This document shows, in pieces, positions 42,258 to 50,690 of a DNA stretch of 64,000 bases; positions within the stretch are counted from its first letter, which is position 1, and each line of letters starts with the position of its first letter. Location: the NCBI RefSeq assembly GCF_040496035.1, contig NZ_JBEPJZ010000002.1:248001-312000 (forward strand), in the 5' to 3' direction. This stretch comes from Agromyces sp. SYSU T00194 (GTDB lineage: Bacteria > Actinomycetota > Actinomycetes > Actinomycetales > Microbacteriaceae). Made by a program: the position numbers and the translations under genes. The notes beneath the pieces are model-generated. The model ran no database searches, was not told the origin of the DNA, and saw only the letters and a list, made by a program, of their open reading frames with translations.

Positions 42258-42509
42258 CTACTTGCCGAAGTTCTTGAAGCGCTGGTTGAACTTCTCGACG
42301 CGGCCGGCCGAGTCGAGGATGCGCTGCTTGCCCGTGTAGAACGGGTGCGAGGCCGAGGAGATCTCGACGTCGATGACCGGGTAGGTGCTGCCGTCCTCCC
42401 ACTCGATCGTCTTGTCGCTCGAGACGGTCGAACGGGTGAGGAACGTCGCACCCGACGAGAGGTCGCGGAAGACCACCGGAGCGTAGTCGGGGTGGATGTC
42501 AGTCTTCAT
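42258..42509 (-). CDS. rpmE2: 50S ribosomal protein L31, type B
   Basis: An 83-residue type B L31: [29 protein letters not shown], the [37 protein letters not shown] signature, and no CXXC zinc motif. Type B L31 often replaces the zinc-containing form under zinc limitation. ATG 42509 has AAGGAA about 6 nt upstream. Codons further upstream in frame belong to a structured leader. No Zur-like palindrome is evident near the -10. Confidence 0.96.
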   Translation of the reverse strand: MKTDIHPDYAPVVFRDLSSGATFLTRSTVSSDKTIEWEDGSTYPVIDVEISSASHPFYTGKQRILDSAGRVEKFNQRFKNFGK

Positions 42510-42596
42510 CAGTGTTCCTTGCTGGTGGTGTGCGTGGATCTGCCGCCGGAACCGGCGGAGAAGCATGTGGGCCCTACGGGCCAGCTATCGATCTTA
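42510..42596 (-). promoter_or_regulatory. rpmE2 promoter and structured 5' leader
   Basis: TAAGAT at 42596-42591 (minus strand) predicts a leader of about 75 nt. It holds two stem-loops: GGCCC/GGGCC at 42570-42574 and 42578-42582, and a 6-bp stem at 42543-42548 and 42553-42558 with a 4-nt loop. Ribosomal-protein leaders are often autoregulated, but no specific L31 motif is recognised here. Confidence 0.4.
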
Positions 42597-42619
42597 GCAG
42601 ATCGCAGCCGGCACCGACG

Positions 42620-43405
42620 TCATTCGGCGCGTGCCCAGAAGCGGCCGTCGCGCTCCTCGAGCGCGATGCCCATGCCGAAGGTGCTCGAGAGGTGCTCGCC
42701 CGTGAGGGTCTCGCCGAGCGGGCCGGCCTGCACGACCTTGCCGTCGGCCAGCAGCAGGGCGTGGGTGAACCCGTTCGGGATCTCCTCGACGTGGTGGGTG
42801 ACCATGACGATCGCCGGGGCGTTCGGCGAGCTCGCGTAGCCGCCCAGGAGCTCGACGAGCTCCTCGCGGGCGCCGAGGTCGAGGCTCGCGGCCGGCTCGT
42901 CGAGGAGGAGCAGTTCGGGGTCGGTCATGACGGCGCGCGCGATCTGCACGCGCTTCTGCTCGCCGTCGCTCAGGCTGCCGAAGCGGCGGTCGGCCAGGGC
43001 ATCGAGCTTCCACTCGGCCAGCACGCGCTGCGCGCGCCGGGTGTCGATGTCCTCGTACTGCTCGTTCCAGCGGCCGGTGACCGAGTAGGCGGCGGTCAGC
43101 ACGACGTCGAGCACGGTCTCGTTCTTCGGCACCTTGCGGGCCATCGCCGTCGAGGCGAAGCCGATCATCGGGCGGAGCTCGAACACGTCGACCTTGCCGA
43201 GGGTCTCCTGGAGGATCTCGGCGGTGCCCGACGACGGGTGCATCGCGGCGGCCGCGATCTGCAGCAGCGTGGTCTTCCCGGCTCCGTTCGGGCCGAGCAC
43301 GACCCAGCGCTGGTCCGACTCCACCGTCCAGTCCACGTCGTCGAGGATGGTGTTGCCGTCGCGGACAACCGAGACGTCGGAGAGCTGCAGCACGGTGGTC
43401 GACAT
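42620..43405 (-). CDS. Orphan ABC transporter ATP-binding protein
   Basis: A 261-residue ABC ATPase: Walker A GPNGAGKTTLLQIAA near residue 38, Q-loop in a DVFELRPMIGFAS context, signature SLSDGEQKRVQIARA, Walker B LLLLDEPAASLD and H-loop VTHHVEEIPNGF. The atypical LSDGEQ signature and the VEEIP block place it in the ModF/YlmA-like soluble ATPase group. No permease or binding protein lies beside it. ATG 43405 follows TAGGCT (43412-43417, minus strand) by 6 nt: leaderless, though GGAG is also close. Role unknown; it may not be a transporter at all. Confidence 0.85.
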   Translation of the reverse strand: MSTTVLQLSDVSVVRDGNTILDDVDWTVESDQRWVVLGPNGAGKTTLLQIAAAAMHPSSGTAEILQETLGKVDVFELRPMIGFASTAMARKVPKNETVLDVVLTAAYSVTGRWNEQYEDIDTRRAQRVLAEWKLDALADRRFGSLSDGEQKRVQIARAVMTDPELLLLDEPAASLDLGAREELVELLGGYASSPNAPAIVMVTHHVEEIPNGFTHALLLADGKVVQAGPLGETLTGEHLSSTFGMGIALEERDGRFWARAE

Positions 43406-43463
43406 GCTCCAAGCCTATCCGGCGCCGACGGGTGGTCCGTGCCTGTCCACGACGCCCCGCGCG

Positions 43464-44657
43464 TCAGGCCGAGTGGCCGAGCACGTCCCGGTAGATCTCG
43501 CGCGTGCGCTCCGCGATCGCCGTCCAGTCGAAGTGCCGTTCGGCCCGCTCCCGGCCCGCACGCCCGAACTCGGCCGCACGTGCGGGGTCGTCGACCACCT
43601 CGGTGAGTGTCGCCGCGAGGTCGGCGACGAAGCGGTCGGGGTCGACCGGCGTGCCCGTGCCGTCGTCGACCTGCTCGATGGGGACGAGTCGGCCCGTCAC
43701 GCCGTCGTCGACGACCTCGGGGATGCCGCCGGTCGCGGTGCCGACGACGGCGATGCCGCAGGCCATCGCCTCCAGGTTCACGATGCCGAGCGGCTCGTAC
43801 ACCGACGGGCAGACGAACGTGGTGCCCGCGCTCAGCACGGCCGCGAGCTCGGGCTGCGGCAGCAGGCGCTCGATCCAGACGACGCCCTCGCGCTCGGCGC
43901 GCAGCTCCTCGACGAGGCCCGTCACCTCGGCCATGATCTCGGGCGTGTCCGGCGCCCCGGCGCAGAGCACGAGCTGCACGTCGGCGGGCAGCGCGCGCGC
44001 GGCGCGCAGCAGGTACGGCAGGCCCTTCTGGCGGGTGATGCGGCCGACGAACACGACCGAGCGCCGGTCGGGGTCGATGCCCAGCGCGCGCACCGTGTCG
44101 GCGTCGTCCACCGGCGTCCAGCGCTGGAGGTCGATGCCGTTGTAGACGACCCGCACGTCGGCGGGGTCGAGCGACGGGTAGCTGCGCAGGATGTCGCGGC
44201 GCATCCCCTCGCTCACGGCGATCACCGCGTCGGCGGCCTCGAAGGCGGTGCGCTCGGCCCAGCTGGACACGCGGTACCCGCCGCCGAGCTGCTCCGCCTT
44301 CCACGGCCGGAGCGGCTCGAGGCTGTGCGCCGTGACGACGTGCGGCACGCCGTGCAGCAGTTTCGCGAGGTGGCCCGCGGAGTTGGCGTACCACGTGTGC
44401 GAGTGCACCACGTCGGCGCCCGCGGCGTCCTGGGCCATGGCGAGGTCGACGCCCAGCGTGCTGATCGCGGGGTTCGCGCCCTCCAGCCCGCCCGGCACCG
44501 CGTAGGCGTAGGTGTCGGGCTCGTCGCGGGGCGCGCCGAAGCAGCGCACGGTCACGTCGATGTCGCGCCGCAGGGCTCGGACGAGCTCGGCGACGTGCAC
44601 GCCGGCGCCTCCGTAGACCTCCGGCGGATACTCACGGGTCATCAGGTCCACGCGCAT
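43464..44657 (-). CDS. glgA: Glycogen synthase / maltose-1-phosphate synthase (GT4 type)
   Basis: A 397-residue GT4 enzyme of the actinobacterial GlgA/GlgM type: MRVDLMTREYPPEVYGGAGVHV at the N-terminus, VHSHTWYANSAGHLAKLLHG, VVFVGRITRQKGLPYLLRAAR and CPSVYEPLGIVNLEAMACGIAVVGTATGG. In mycobacteria the orthologue (Rv1212c) uses ADP-glucose to make maltose-1-phosphate for the GlgE alpha-glucan pathway; classical glycogen synthase activity is the alternative. It is divergent from glgC, which makes ADP-glucose. ATG 44657 follows TAGCGT (44664-44669, minus strand) by 6 nt: leaderless. Confidence 0.92.
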   Translation of the reverse strand: MRVDLMTREYPPEVYGGAGVHVAELVRALRRDIDVTVRCFGAPRDEPDTYAYAVPGGLEGANPAISTLGVDLAMAQDAAGADVVHSHTWYANSAGHLAKLLHGVPHVVTAHSLEPLRPWKAEQLGGGYRVSSWAERTAFEAADAVIAVSEGMRRDILRSYPSLDPADVRVVYNGIDLQRWTPVDDADTVRALGIDPDRRSVVFVGRITRQKGLPYLLRAARALPADVQLVLCAGAPDTPEIMAEVTGLVEELRAEREGVVWIERLLPQPELAAVLSAGTTFVCPSVYEPLGIVNLEAMACGIAVVGTATGGIPEVVDDGVTGRLVPIEQVDDGTGTPVDPDRFVADLAATLTEVVDDPARAAEFGRAGRERAERHFDWTAIAERTREIYRDVLGHSA

Positions 44658-44680
44658 GCGGCAACGCTAGCGCAGACACG

Positions 44681-44694
44681 GGGAGAAACCTCCC
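44681..44694. promoter_or_regulatory. Palindrome between glgA and glgC promoters
   Basis: GGGAG-AAAC-CTCCC lies at the -35 position of the glgA promoter in the 82-bp divergent gap. The glgC -10 TACGCT is at 44728-44733. It may coordinate the two genes; it is short, so tentative. Confidence 0.35.
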
Positions 44695-44739
44695 GTCAAC
44701 CCGCTGCGGATCCGGCCGCGACGTGACTACGCTGGGGCC

Positions 44740-45987
44740 ATGACGCCTCGGAAGATCTTCGGAATCGTCCTCGCGGGCGGCGAGGGGAAGCGGCTGATGC
44801 CGCTCACCGAGGACCGGGCCAAGCCGGCAGTGCCGTTCGGGGGCCAGTACCGGCTCATCGACTTCGCGCTGTCGAACCTGATCAACTCCGGCCTCACCCA
44901 GATCGTCGTCCTCACCCAGTACAAGTCGCACAGCCTCGACCGGCACGTGTCGCAGACGTGGCGGCTCAGCGGCCTGCTGAACTCATACGTCGCGTCCGTG
45001 CCCGCGCAGCAGCGGCTCGGCAAGCGATGGTTCTCGGGGTCCGCCGACGCGATCCTGCAGAGCCTCAACCTGATCCACGACGAGAACCCCGACATCATCG
45101 TGGTGGTCGGCGCCGACCACGTGTACCGCATGGACTTCGCCCAGATGATCGAGGCGCACGTCGAGTCGGGCCTCGACGCCACCGTTGCGGCCATCCGACA
45201 GCCCATCTCGCTCGCGGACCAGTTCGGCGTCATCGAGGTCGACGACGACAACCCCGCCCGCATCCAGCGGTTCCTCGAGAAGCCGAAGGACCCGGTCGGG
45301 CTCCCGGACGCCCCGCACGAGGTGCTCGCCTCGATGGGCAACTACGTGTTCAACGCCGACGCGCTGATCGACGCGGTGCTGCGCGACGGCGAGCTCACCG
45401 ACTCGAACCACGACATGGGCGGCGACATCGTGCCCGCGTTCGTCTCGCAGGGCCGGGCCGGCGTCTACGACCTCCGGCGCAACTCCGTGCCGGGCTCGAC
45501 CGATCGCGACCGGTACTACTGGCGCGACGTCGGCACCATCGACTCGTTCTTCGAGGCGCACCAGGACCTCATCTCGGTGCTGCCCGTCTTCAACCTGTAC
45601 AACCGCGAATGGCCGATCTTCAGCCAGCAGCGCAACTCCCCGCCCGCCAAGTTCACCCGCGACGCCCGCGGCACCCTCGGCACCATGATCGACTCGATCG
45701 TCTCGCTCGGCTCGGTCATCTCGGGGGCCCACGTCGAGCGCAGCGTGCTCGGCCCGTGGGCGACGGTGGGCTCCGGGGCGCACGTGGCCGACTCGATCGT
45801 GTTCGACCGGGCGAGCATCGAGGCGGGGGCCACCGTGCGCCGCGCCATCCTCGACAAGGACGTCGTCGTGGAGGCGGGAGCGCAGGTCGGGGTCGATCCC
45901 GAGCTCGACCGCTCGCGCGGGTTCATCGTCACCCCGAGCGGCATCACGGTCGTGGGCAAGGGCTCACGGGTCCGGCGGGCGAACTGA
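44740..45987 (+). CDS. glgC: Glucose-1-phosphate adenylyltransferase
   Basis: A 415-residue nucleotidyltransferase: N-terminal [37 protein letters not shown], the substrate motif [12 protein letters not shown], the [18 protein letters not shown] region and a C-terminal left-handed beta-helix (about residues 300-410). It makes ADP-glucose from glucose-1-phosphate and ATP, the donor for the adjacent GlgA. ATG 44740 follows TACGCT (44728-44733) by 6 nt with no SD: leaderless. serB starts 1 bp after its stop. Confidence 0.96.
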   Translation: MTPRKIFGIVLAGGEGKRLMPLTEDRAKPAVPFGGQYRLIDFALSNLINSGLTQIVVLTQYKSHSLDRHVSQTWRLSGLLNSYVASVPAQQRLGKRWFSGSADAILQSLNLIHDENPDIIVVVGADHVYRMDFAQMIEAHVESGLDATVAAIRQPISLADQFGVIEVDDDNPARIQRFLEKPKDPVGLPDAPHEVLASMGNYVFNADALIDAVLRDGELTDSNHDMGGDIVPAFVSQGRAGVYDLRRNSVPGSTDRDRYYWRDVGTIDSFFEAHQDLISVLPVFNLYNREWPIFSQQRNSPPAKFTRDARGTLGTMIDSIVSLGSVISGAHVERSVLGPWATVGSGAHVADSIVFDRASIEAGATVRRAILDKDVVVEAGAQVGVDPELDRSRGFIVTPSGITVVGKGSRVRRAN

Positions 45988-45988
45988 C

Positions 45989-46654
45989 GTGACCGGTGCT
46001 CCCCCGCGGCGTTCCGGCGCCGCGTTCCTCGTCGTGCTCGACGCGGACTCGACACTGCTCGAGGACGAGGCGATCGAACTGATCGCGGATGCCGCGGGCA
46101 GTCGCGCGCACGTCGCCCTGGTGACCGAGCGCGCCATGCGCGGCGAGCTCGACTTCTCGGAGAGCCTGCGCGAGCGCGTCGCGACCCTCGCCGGCCTGCC
46201 CGCCGCGGCGCTCGACGGCGTCCGCGCACAGGTGCGCGTGACGCCCGGGGCGCGCGAGCTGGTCGACGCCGTGCACGCCGCCGGCGGACGCGTCGGCGTG
46301 GTCTCCGGCGGCTTCCACGAGCTGCTCGACCCGATCGCCGACGACCTCGGCCTCGACTTCTGCCGGGCGAACCGCCTGGAGGTGGCGGACGGGGCGCTGA
46401 CCGGCCGGGTCACGGGAGCGATCGTCGACGCGCACGCGAAGGCGGAGGCGCTGCGCGAGTGGGCGGCCGCCAGCGGGCTCGCGACCGACCGTACGATCGC
46501 GGTCGGCGACGGCGCGAACGACCTCGAGATGATGCGCGCGGCGGCACTCGGCGTCGCGTTCGACGCCAAGCCGGTCGTGCGCCGACGCGCCGACGTCGCG
46601 ATCGACGTGCGCGACCTGTCGACGGTGCTCGCCCTCGCGGGCCTGCGCGGCTGA
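45989..46654 (+). CDS. serB: Phosphoserine phosphatase SerB
   Basis: A 221-residue HAD phosphatase of the SerB type: DADSTLLEDEAIELIADAAG (DxDST) near residue 18, VVSGGFHELLDPIADDLGLDFCRANRLEV in the middle and GDGANDLEMMRAAALGVAFDAKP (motif IV). It makes serine from phosphoserine. It lacks an N-terminal ACT domain. GTG 45989 lies 1 bp after the glgC stop, so it is probably co-transcribed with glgC, an unusual pairing of storage and serine metabolism. Confidence 0.93.
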   Translation: MTGAPPRRSGAAFLVVLDADSTLLEDEAIELIADAAGSRAHVALVTERAMRGELDFSESLRERVATLAGLPAAALDGVRAQVRVTPGARELVDAVHAAGGRVGVVSGGFHELLDPIADDLGLDFCRANRLEVADGALTGRVTGAIVDAHAKAEALREWAAASGLATDRTIAVGDGANDLEMMRAAALGVAFDAKPVVRRRADVAIDVRDLSTVLALAGLRG

Positions 46655-46658
46655 GGCC

Positions 46659-46690
46659 CGGATGCCGGGGCGTGCGCCCCGGAGCATCCG
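46659..46690. terminator. Terminator between serB and fabG
   Basis: CGGATGC-CGGGGCG (46659-46672) pairs with CGCCCCG (46675-46681) and GCATCCG (46684-46690) through a 2-nt loop and a GA bulge, giving a 14-bp stem 4 bp after the serB stop. The convergent fabG ends 35 bp further on. Confidence 0.7.
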
Positions 46691-46724
46691 CTCGCCCCAC
46701 CCGTCGGACGGGCGCGGCCTCGGG

Positions 46725-47435
46725 TCAGTGCCCCATGCCGAGGCCGCCGTCGACGGGGATGACCGCACCCGAGACGTAGGCGGCGTCGTCGCTCGCGACC
46801 CAGGAGACCACGCGGGCCACCTCGTCGGGCGTCGCGAAGCGGCCGGCGGGGATGTTCGCCTTGTACTGCGCCTGCTGCTCCTCGGGGAGCGCGGCCGTCA
46901 TGTCGGTCTCGATGAAGCCGGGCGCGACGACGTTCGCGGTGATGCCGCGGCCGCCGAGCTCGCGCGTGACCGAGCGCGCGAAGCCCACCAGGGCGGCCTT
47001 CGACGACGCGTAGTTCACCTGGCCGGCCGAGCCGTACAGGCCGACCACGCTCGAGATGAGCACGATACGGCCGTAGCGGCCCTTGAGCATGCCCTTCGAG
47101 GCGCGCTTGACGACGCGGAAGGTGCCCGTGAGGTTCGTGTCGAGCACGCTCGTGAAGTCGTCCTCGCTCATGCGCATGAGCAGCATGTCGCGGGTGACGC
47201 CGGCGTTCGCGACGAGCACCTCGACCGGGCCGAGCTGCTGCTCGACCTCGGTGAAGGCGGCATCGACGGATGCCTGGTCGGTCACGTCCGCGCGCACGGT
47301 GAGCGTGCCCTCGGGGCCCTCGCCCGAACGGGCGGTCACGGCGACGCGGTGCCCCAGCTCGACGAAGCGCTGGGCGATGGCGTAGCCGATGCCCCGGTTG
47401 CCTCCGGTCACGAGCACGGTGCGGCTGTCGGTCAT
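46725..47435 (-). CDS. fabG: 3-oxoacyl-ACP reductase FabG-like SDR
   Basis: A 236-residue classical SDR with TGGNRGIG at residues 10-17, NAG (LVANAGVTRDMLLMRMSE), the catalytic Ser in ISSVVG, YASSK and the PGFIETDMTAALPE block typical of FabG. It reduces beta-ketoacyl-ACP in fatty-acid elongation. In mycobacteria the orthologue is FabG1/MabA, followed by inhA; no enoyl reductase follows here. ATG 47435 has ACGGAGAA upstream. TATGCT near 47469-47474 (minus strand) is the likely -10. Confidence 0.9.
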   Translation of the reverse strand: MTDSRTVLVTGGNRGIGYAIAQRFVELGHRVAVTARSGEGPEGTLTVRADVTDQASVDAAFTEVEQQLGPVEVLVANAGVTRDMLLMRMSEDDFTSVLDTNLTGTFRVVKRASKGMLKGRYGRIVLISSVVGLYGSAGQVNYASSKAALVGFARSVTRELGGRGITANVVAPGFIETDMTAALPEEQQAQYKANIPAGRFATPDEVARVVSWVASDDAAYVSGAVIPVDGGLGMGH

Positions 47436-47537
47436 GGTTCTCCGTTCGTCGGGTGCGGGCCGCGTCTCAGCATAGGGCGTCACGCATGCGGCTCGACGGA
47501 CGTACCCTTGAGGGGAGGGCCTGCCGCCCCGCACATC

Positions 47538-47840
47538 ATGATGAAGCATCCGCAATCGGTCACCTCGCTCCCCCAGTCGCCGGACGACGAGCGGCGATCG
47601 CGCATGCGCAAGTACACGATCGCGATGTCGATCCGCGTGCTGTGCGTGCTGGGCATGATCTGGGCCCAGGGCTGGTGGCTGGTCGTCTGCGCCGCGGGCG
47701 CCATCTTCCTGCCGTACGTCGCGGTCGTGCTCGCCAACGTCGCGACCGCACGACCCGGCGCCGTCGAGCGGCCCGGCGCGATCGTGCGGCCGCCCGACCG
47801 GGAGCAGACGACCGACCGGCACCCGGAGGACGCCTCGTGA
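47538..47840 (+). CDS. DUF3099 family membrane protein
   Basis: A 100-residue protein with two hydrophobic segments (about residues 26-44 and 47-68), matching DUF3099 (SVTSLPQSPDDERRSRMRKYTIAMSIRVLCVLGMIWAQGWW). Two consecutive ATG codons (47538 and 47541) are possible starts; GGGGAGG at 47512-47518 is unusually far upstream. TACCCT at 47503-47508 may be the -10. The C-terminus is polar and extends into the GTGA overlap with the next gene. Function unknown. Confidence 0.8.
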   Translation: MMKHPQSVTSLPQSPDDERRSRMRKYTIAMSIRVLCVLGMIWAQGWWLVVCAAGAIFLPYVAVVLANVATARPGAVERPGAIVRPPDREQTTDRHPEDAS

Positions 47841-48070
47841 TCGGCATCGGCGAGACCCCGCACGCCCGCACCTGCTCGCGGGCCGGATGCCGGGAGCCGG
47901 CCACCCACCGCATCGACTGGCGCAACCCGCGCATCCACGACGCCGATCGCCGCAAGACGTGGCTCGCCTGCGACGCGCACGTCGGCTACCTGCAGGAGTT
48001 CCTGGCGGCGCGCGACTTCCCGCTCGACGTCGCCCGGCTCGACGACGACGCGACGGCGGAGGCCCGGTGA
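47837..48070 (+). CDS. Small Cys/His protein, probable zinc-binding, 77 aa
   Basis: A 77-residue protein with Cys at CSRAGC near residues 13-18 and CDAH near 45-48, spaced like a treble-clef or zinc-ribbon. The W-R-N-P and GYLQEFLAARDFPL blocks are conserved in actinobacterial small proteins of unknown role. GTG 47837 overlaps the DUF3099 stop (GTGA) and has GGAGGA 6 nt upstream. It also overlaps the SURF1 start by 4 nt, so three genes form one translational unit. Confidence 0.72.
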   Translation: MIGIGETPHARTCSRAGCREPATHRIDWRNPRIHDADRRKTWLACDAHVGYLQEFLAARDFPLDVARLDDDATAEAR

Positions 48071-48894
48071 GCGACTGGCGGTTCCTGCTCAGCAGGCGCT
48101 GGGCGGGCTACCTCGCCCTGACGATCGTGTTCGCGATCGTCTGCGTCGCGCTCGGCACCTGGCAGCTGAACCGGCGCGCGGAGGCCCTGACGGAGGTCGC
48201 GCGCATCGACGCGAACTACGACGCCGATCCGGTGCCGATCGCCGAGGCGCTGCCCGACCCGGCCGCATTCGACGACGACCTGAAGTGGCTGCCGGTCGCC
48301 GTGAGTGGCGAGTGGATGCCCGAGGAGCAGGTGCTCGTGCGCAACCGGCCGTACTCGGGCGCCTCCGGCTACGAGGTCATCACCCCGTTCCGGCTCGACG
48401 ACGGCCGCGTGTTCATGATCGACCGCGGTTGGATCCAGGCGCCGGTGGACGGCACCGCGGTCGACGTGCCCGGCGTGCCCGCCGGACGGGTCGAGGTCGC
48501 GGCGCGCCTCAAGGCCGGCGAGGACGTCATCGCCGGGCGCAGCTCGAGCGGCGACCTGCTCGCGACCATCGACCTCGACGAGCTCGCGACCCGCGTCGAC
48601 GCGCCGTCGTACACCGGCGCCTACGGGCTGCTCGTGCAGTCGGCCGCCGAGGCCGACGAGCCGCCGCTGCCCGCGATGCGCCCCGAACGCGACGAGGGAC
48701 CGCACCTGTCGTACGCGTTCCAGTGGTTCGTCTTCGCGCTGATGGCGTTCGTCGGGCTCGGATGGGCCGCTCGCCAGGAGCGGCGGTCGCGGGCCGAGGA
48801 GGACGGCGAGGCCCCCGTCGCCCCGCCGAAGCCGCGCCGGCGCGCGCCGAGCGACGCGGACGTCGAGGACGGGATCCTCGACGTCCGCCGCTGA
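48067..48894 (+). CDS. SURF1 family protein
   Basis: A 275-residue SURF1/Shy1-like protein with an N-terminal membrane helix (about residues 13-33, ending GTWQLNRRAE), an external domain (GEWMPEEQVLVRNRPYSGASGYEVITPFRLDDGRVFMIDRGWI) and a second helix near 215-237 (SYAFQWFVFALMAFVGLGW). SURF1 assists heme insertion into cytochrome c oxidase. The last about 35 residues are charged and cytoplasmic. GTG 48067 overlaps the previous stop (GTGA). Confidence 0.92.
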   Translation: MSDWRFLLSRRWAGYLALTIVFAIVCVALGTWQLNRRAEALTEVARIDANYDADPVPIAEALPDPAAFDDDLKWLPVAVSGEWMPEEQVLVRNRPYSGASGYEVITPFRLDDGRVFMIDRGWIQAPVDGTAVDVPGVPAGRVEVAARLKAGEDVIAGRSSSGDLLATIDLDELATRVDAPSYTGAYGLLVQSAAEADEPPLPAMRPERDEGPHLSYAFQWFVFALMAFVGLGWAARQERRSRAEEDGEAPVAPPKPRRRAPSDADVEDGILDVRR

Positions 48895-48972
48895 GGCGCA
48901 CCGCGCGGGCGGGCGCGGCCCGGAGGCATCCGCTCTCCCGCCGACCACCGAGCAGGTGCCCGGCGATGCCGC

Positions 48973-50571
48973 TCACGCGAGCTCGATGAGCTCCTGGTAC
49001 TCGGCGCTCCAGTGGTCCTCGACGCCGTCGGGCATGACGAGCACGCGCTCGGGGTTCAGTGCCTCGACCGCACCCGGGTCGTGGCTCACGAGCACGACCG
49101 CGCCCTCGTAGTGCGCGAGCGCGTCGAGGATCTCGGCGCGGCTGGCCGGGTCGAGGTTGTTCGTCGGCTCGTCGAGGAGCAGCACGTTCGCACCGGAGAC
49201 CACGATCATCGCGAGCGCCAGGCGCGTCTTCTCACCGCCCGAGAGCACGCCGGCCGGCTTGTGCACGTCGTCGCCCGTGAACAGGAACGAGCCGAGCACC
49301 TTGCGCGCCTCGGTCTCGGTGAGGTTCGGCGACGACGACACCATGTTCTGCAGCACCGTGCGCGCGACGTCGATCGTCTCGTGCTCCTGCGCATAGTAGC
49401 CGATGCGCAGCCCGTGGCCGGGCTCGATGCCGCCCGTGTCGGGGCGGTCGACGCCGCCGAGGATGCGCAGGAGCGTGGTCTTGCCGGCGCCGTTCAGGCC
49501 GATCACGACGACCTTCGAGCCGCGGTCGATCGCGAGGTCGACGGCGGTGAAGATCTCGAGTGACCCGTAGCTCTTCGAGAGGTCGCTCGCGGCGAGCGGC
49601 GTGCGGCCGCAGGCGGCGGGCGTGGGGAACCGCAGCTTCGCCACGCGGTCGACCTGGCGCACCTCCTCGAGGCCCGACAGCAGCTTCTCGGCACGTGCGA
49701 CCATCTGGTGCGCGGCGGCGGCCTTCGTCGCCTTGGCGCCGAACTTCGCGGCCTGCTGGCGGAGGGCGTCGGCCTTCTTCTCGGCGTTCACCCGCTCCTT
49801 CTTGCGCCGCTCCTCGTCGGCCGCGCGCTGGCGCAGGTAGTGCTTCCAGCCCATGTTGTAGATGTCGATGACCGAGCGGTTGGCGTCGAGGTAGAAGACG
49901 CGGTTGACCGTCTCCCCCACGAGCTCGACGTCGTGGCTGATCACGATGACCCCGCCGCGGTACGACTTCAGGAACTCGCGCAGCCACACCACCGAGTCGG
50001 CGTCGAGATGGTTCGTCGGCTCGTCGAGGATCATGGTGGACGCGTCGGAGAAGAGGATGCGGGCCAGCTCGATGCGTCGCCGCTGGCCGCCCGACAGCGT
50101 CTTCAGCGGCTGGTCGAGGATGCGGTCGGGCAGGTTCAGGTTCGAGGCGATCGACGCGGCCTCGGACTCGGCGCCGTACCCGCCGAGCGCGGTGAAGCGG
50201 TCGGTGAGGTTGCCGTAGCGGCGCATGGCCTTCTCGGCGACGGCCGGGTCGTCGCTGCCCATCGCCTCCGAGGCGCGGTGCAGGTCGAGCACGAGCGTGC
50301 CCAGGCCGCGCGCGTCGAGGATGCGGGTGCGCGCGAGCTGCTCGGGGTCGCCCGAGCGCGGGTCCTGCGGCAGGTAGCCGATCTCGCCCGAGCGGTCGAC
50401 CCGCCCGCCGGTGGGCAGGGTCTCCCCCGCCAGCACCTTCGTGAGGGTCGTCTTGCCGGCGCCGTTGCGACCGACGAGGCCGATCTTGTCTCCGTCGGCG
50501 ACCCGGAAGTCGACGTGCTCCATGAGCACGCGCGCACCCACGCGGATCTCGAGGTCGTGGACGGCGAGCAC
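48973..50571 (-). CDS. ABC-F family ribosome-associated ATPase
   Basis: A 532-residue ABC-F protein with two nucleotide-binding domains and no membrane part. First: GRNGAGKTTLTKVLAGE, SGGQRRRIELARILF, DEPTNHLDADSV. Second: GLNGAGKTTLLRILGG, SGGEKTRLALAMIVV, DEPTNNLD. The interdomain linker (about residues 225-300) is basic and helical (ADEERRKKERVNAEKKADALRQQAAKFG), as expected for the P-site tRNA-interaction motif. ABC-F proteins act on stalled or antibiotic-bound ribosomes; whether this one gives resistance is unknown. GTG 50571 has GAAGGG upstream. TAGACT at 50630-50635 (minus strand) is the likely -10. Confidence 0.93.
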   Translation of the reverse strand: MLAVHDLEIRVGARVLMEHVDFRVADGDKIGLVGRNGAGKTTLTKVLAGETLPTGGRVDRSGEIGYLPQDPRSGDPEQLARTRILDARGLGTLVLDLHRASEAMGSDDPAVAEKAMRRYGNLTDRFTALGGYGAESEAASIASNLNLPDRILDQPLKTLSGGQRRRIELARILFSDASTMILDEPTNHLDADSVVWLREFLKSYRGGVIVISHDVELVGETVNRVFYLDANRSVIDIYNMGWKHYLRQRAADEERRKKERVNAEKKADALRQQAAKFGAKATKAAAAHQMVARAEKLLSGLEEVRQVDRVAKLRFPTPAACGRTPLAASDLSKSYGSLEIFTAVDLAIDRGSKVVVIGLNGAGKTTLLRILGGVDRPDTGGIEPGHGLRIGYYAQEHETIDVARTVLQNMVSSSPNLTETEARKVLGSFLFTGDDVHKPAGVLSGGEKTRLALAMIVVSGANVLLLDEPTNNLDPASRAEILDALAHYEGAVVLVSHDPGAVEALNPERVLVMPDGVEDHWSAEYQELIELA

Positions 50572-50690
50572 GGTGGAACCCTTCGTGGAGGTGGTGGGAG
50601 GACGATCAGCGGCGACGGCGCAGCGACCCAGTCTACGGGGTCGCGCGGGTCGCGCTCCCCGCTGTCGGCGGGGCAGGCGATGATCGGGGC

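Noticed and set aside
42258..42620. Zur box upstream of rpmE2
   Set aside because: No TGAAAATGATTTTCA-like palindrome is present near the -10.
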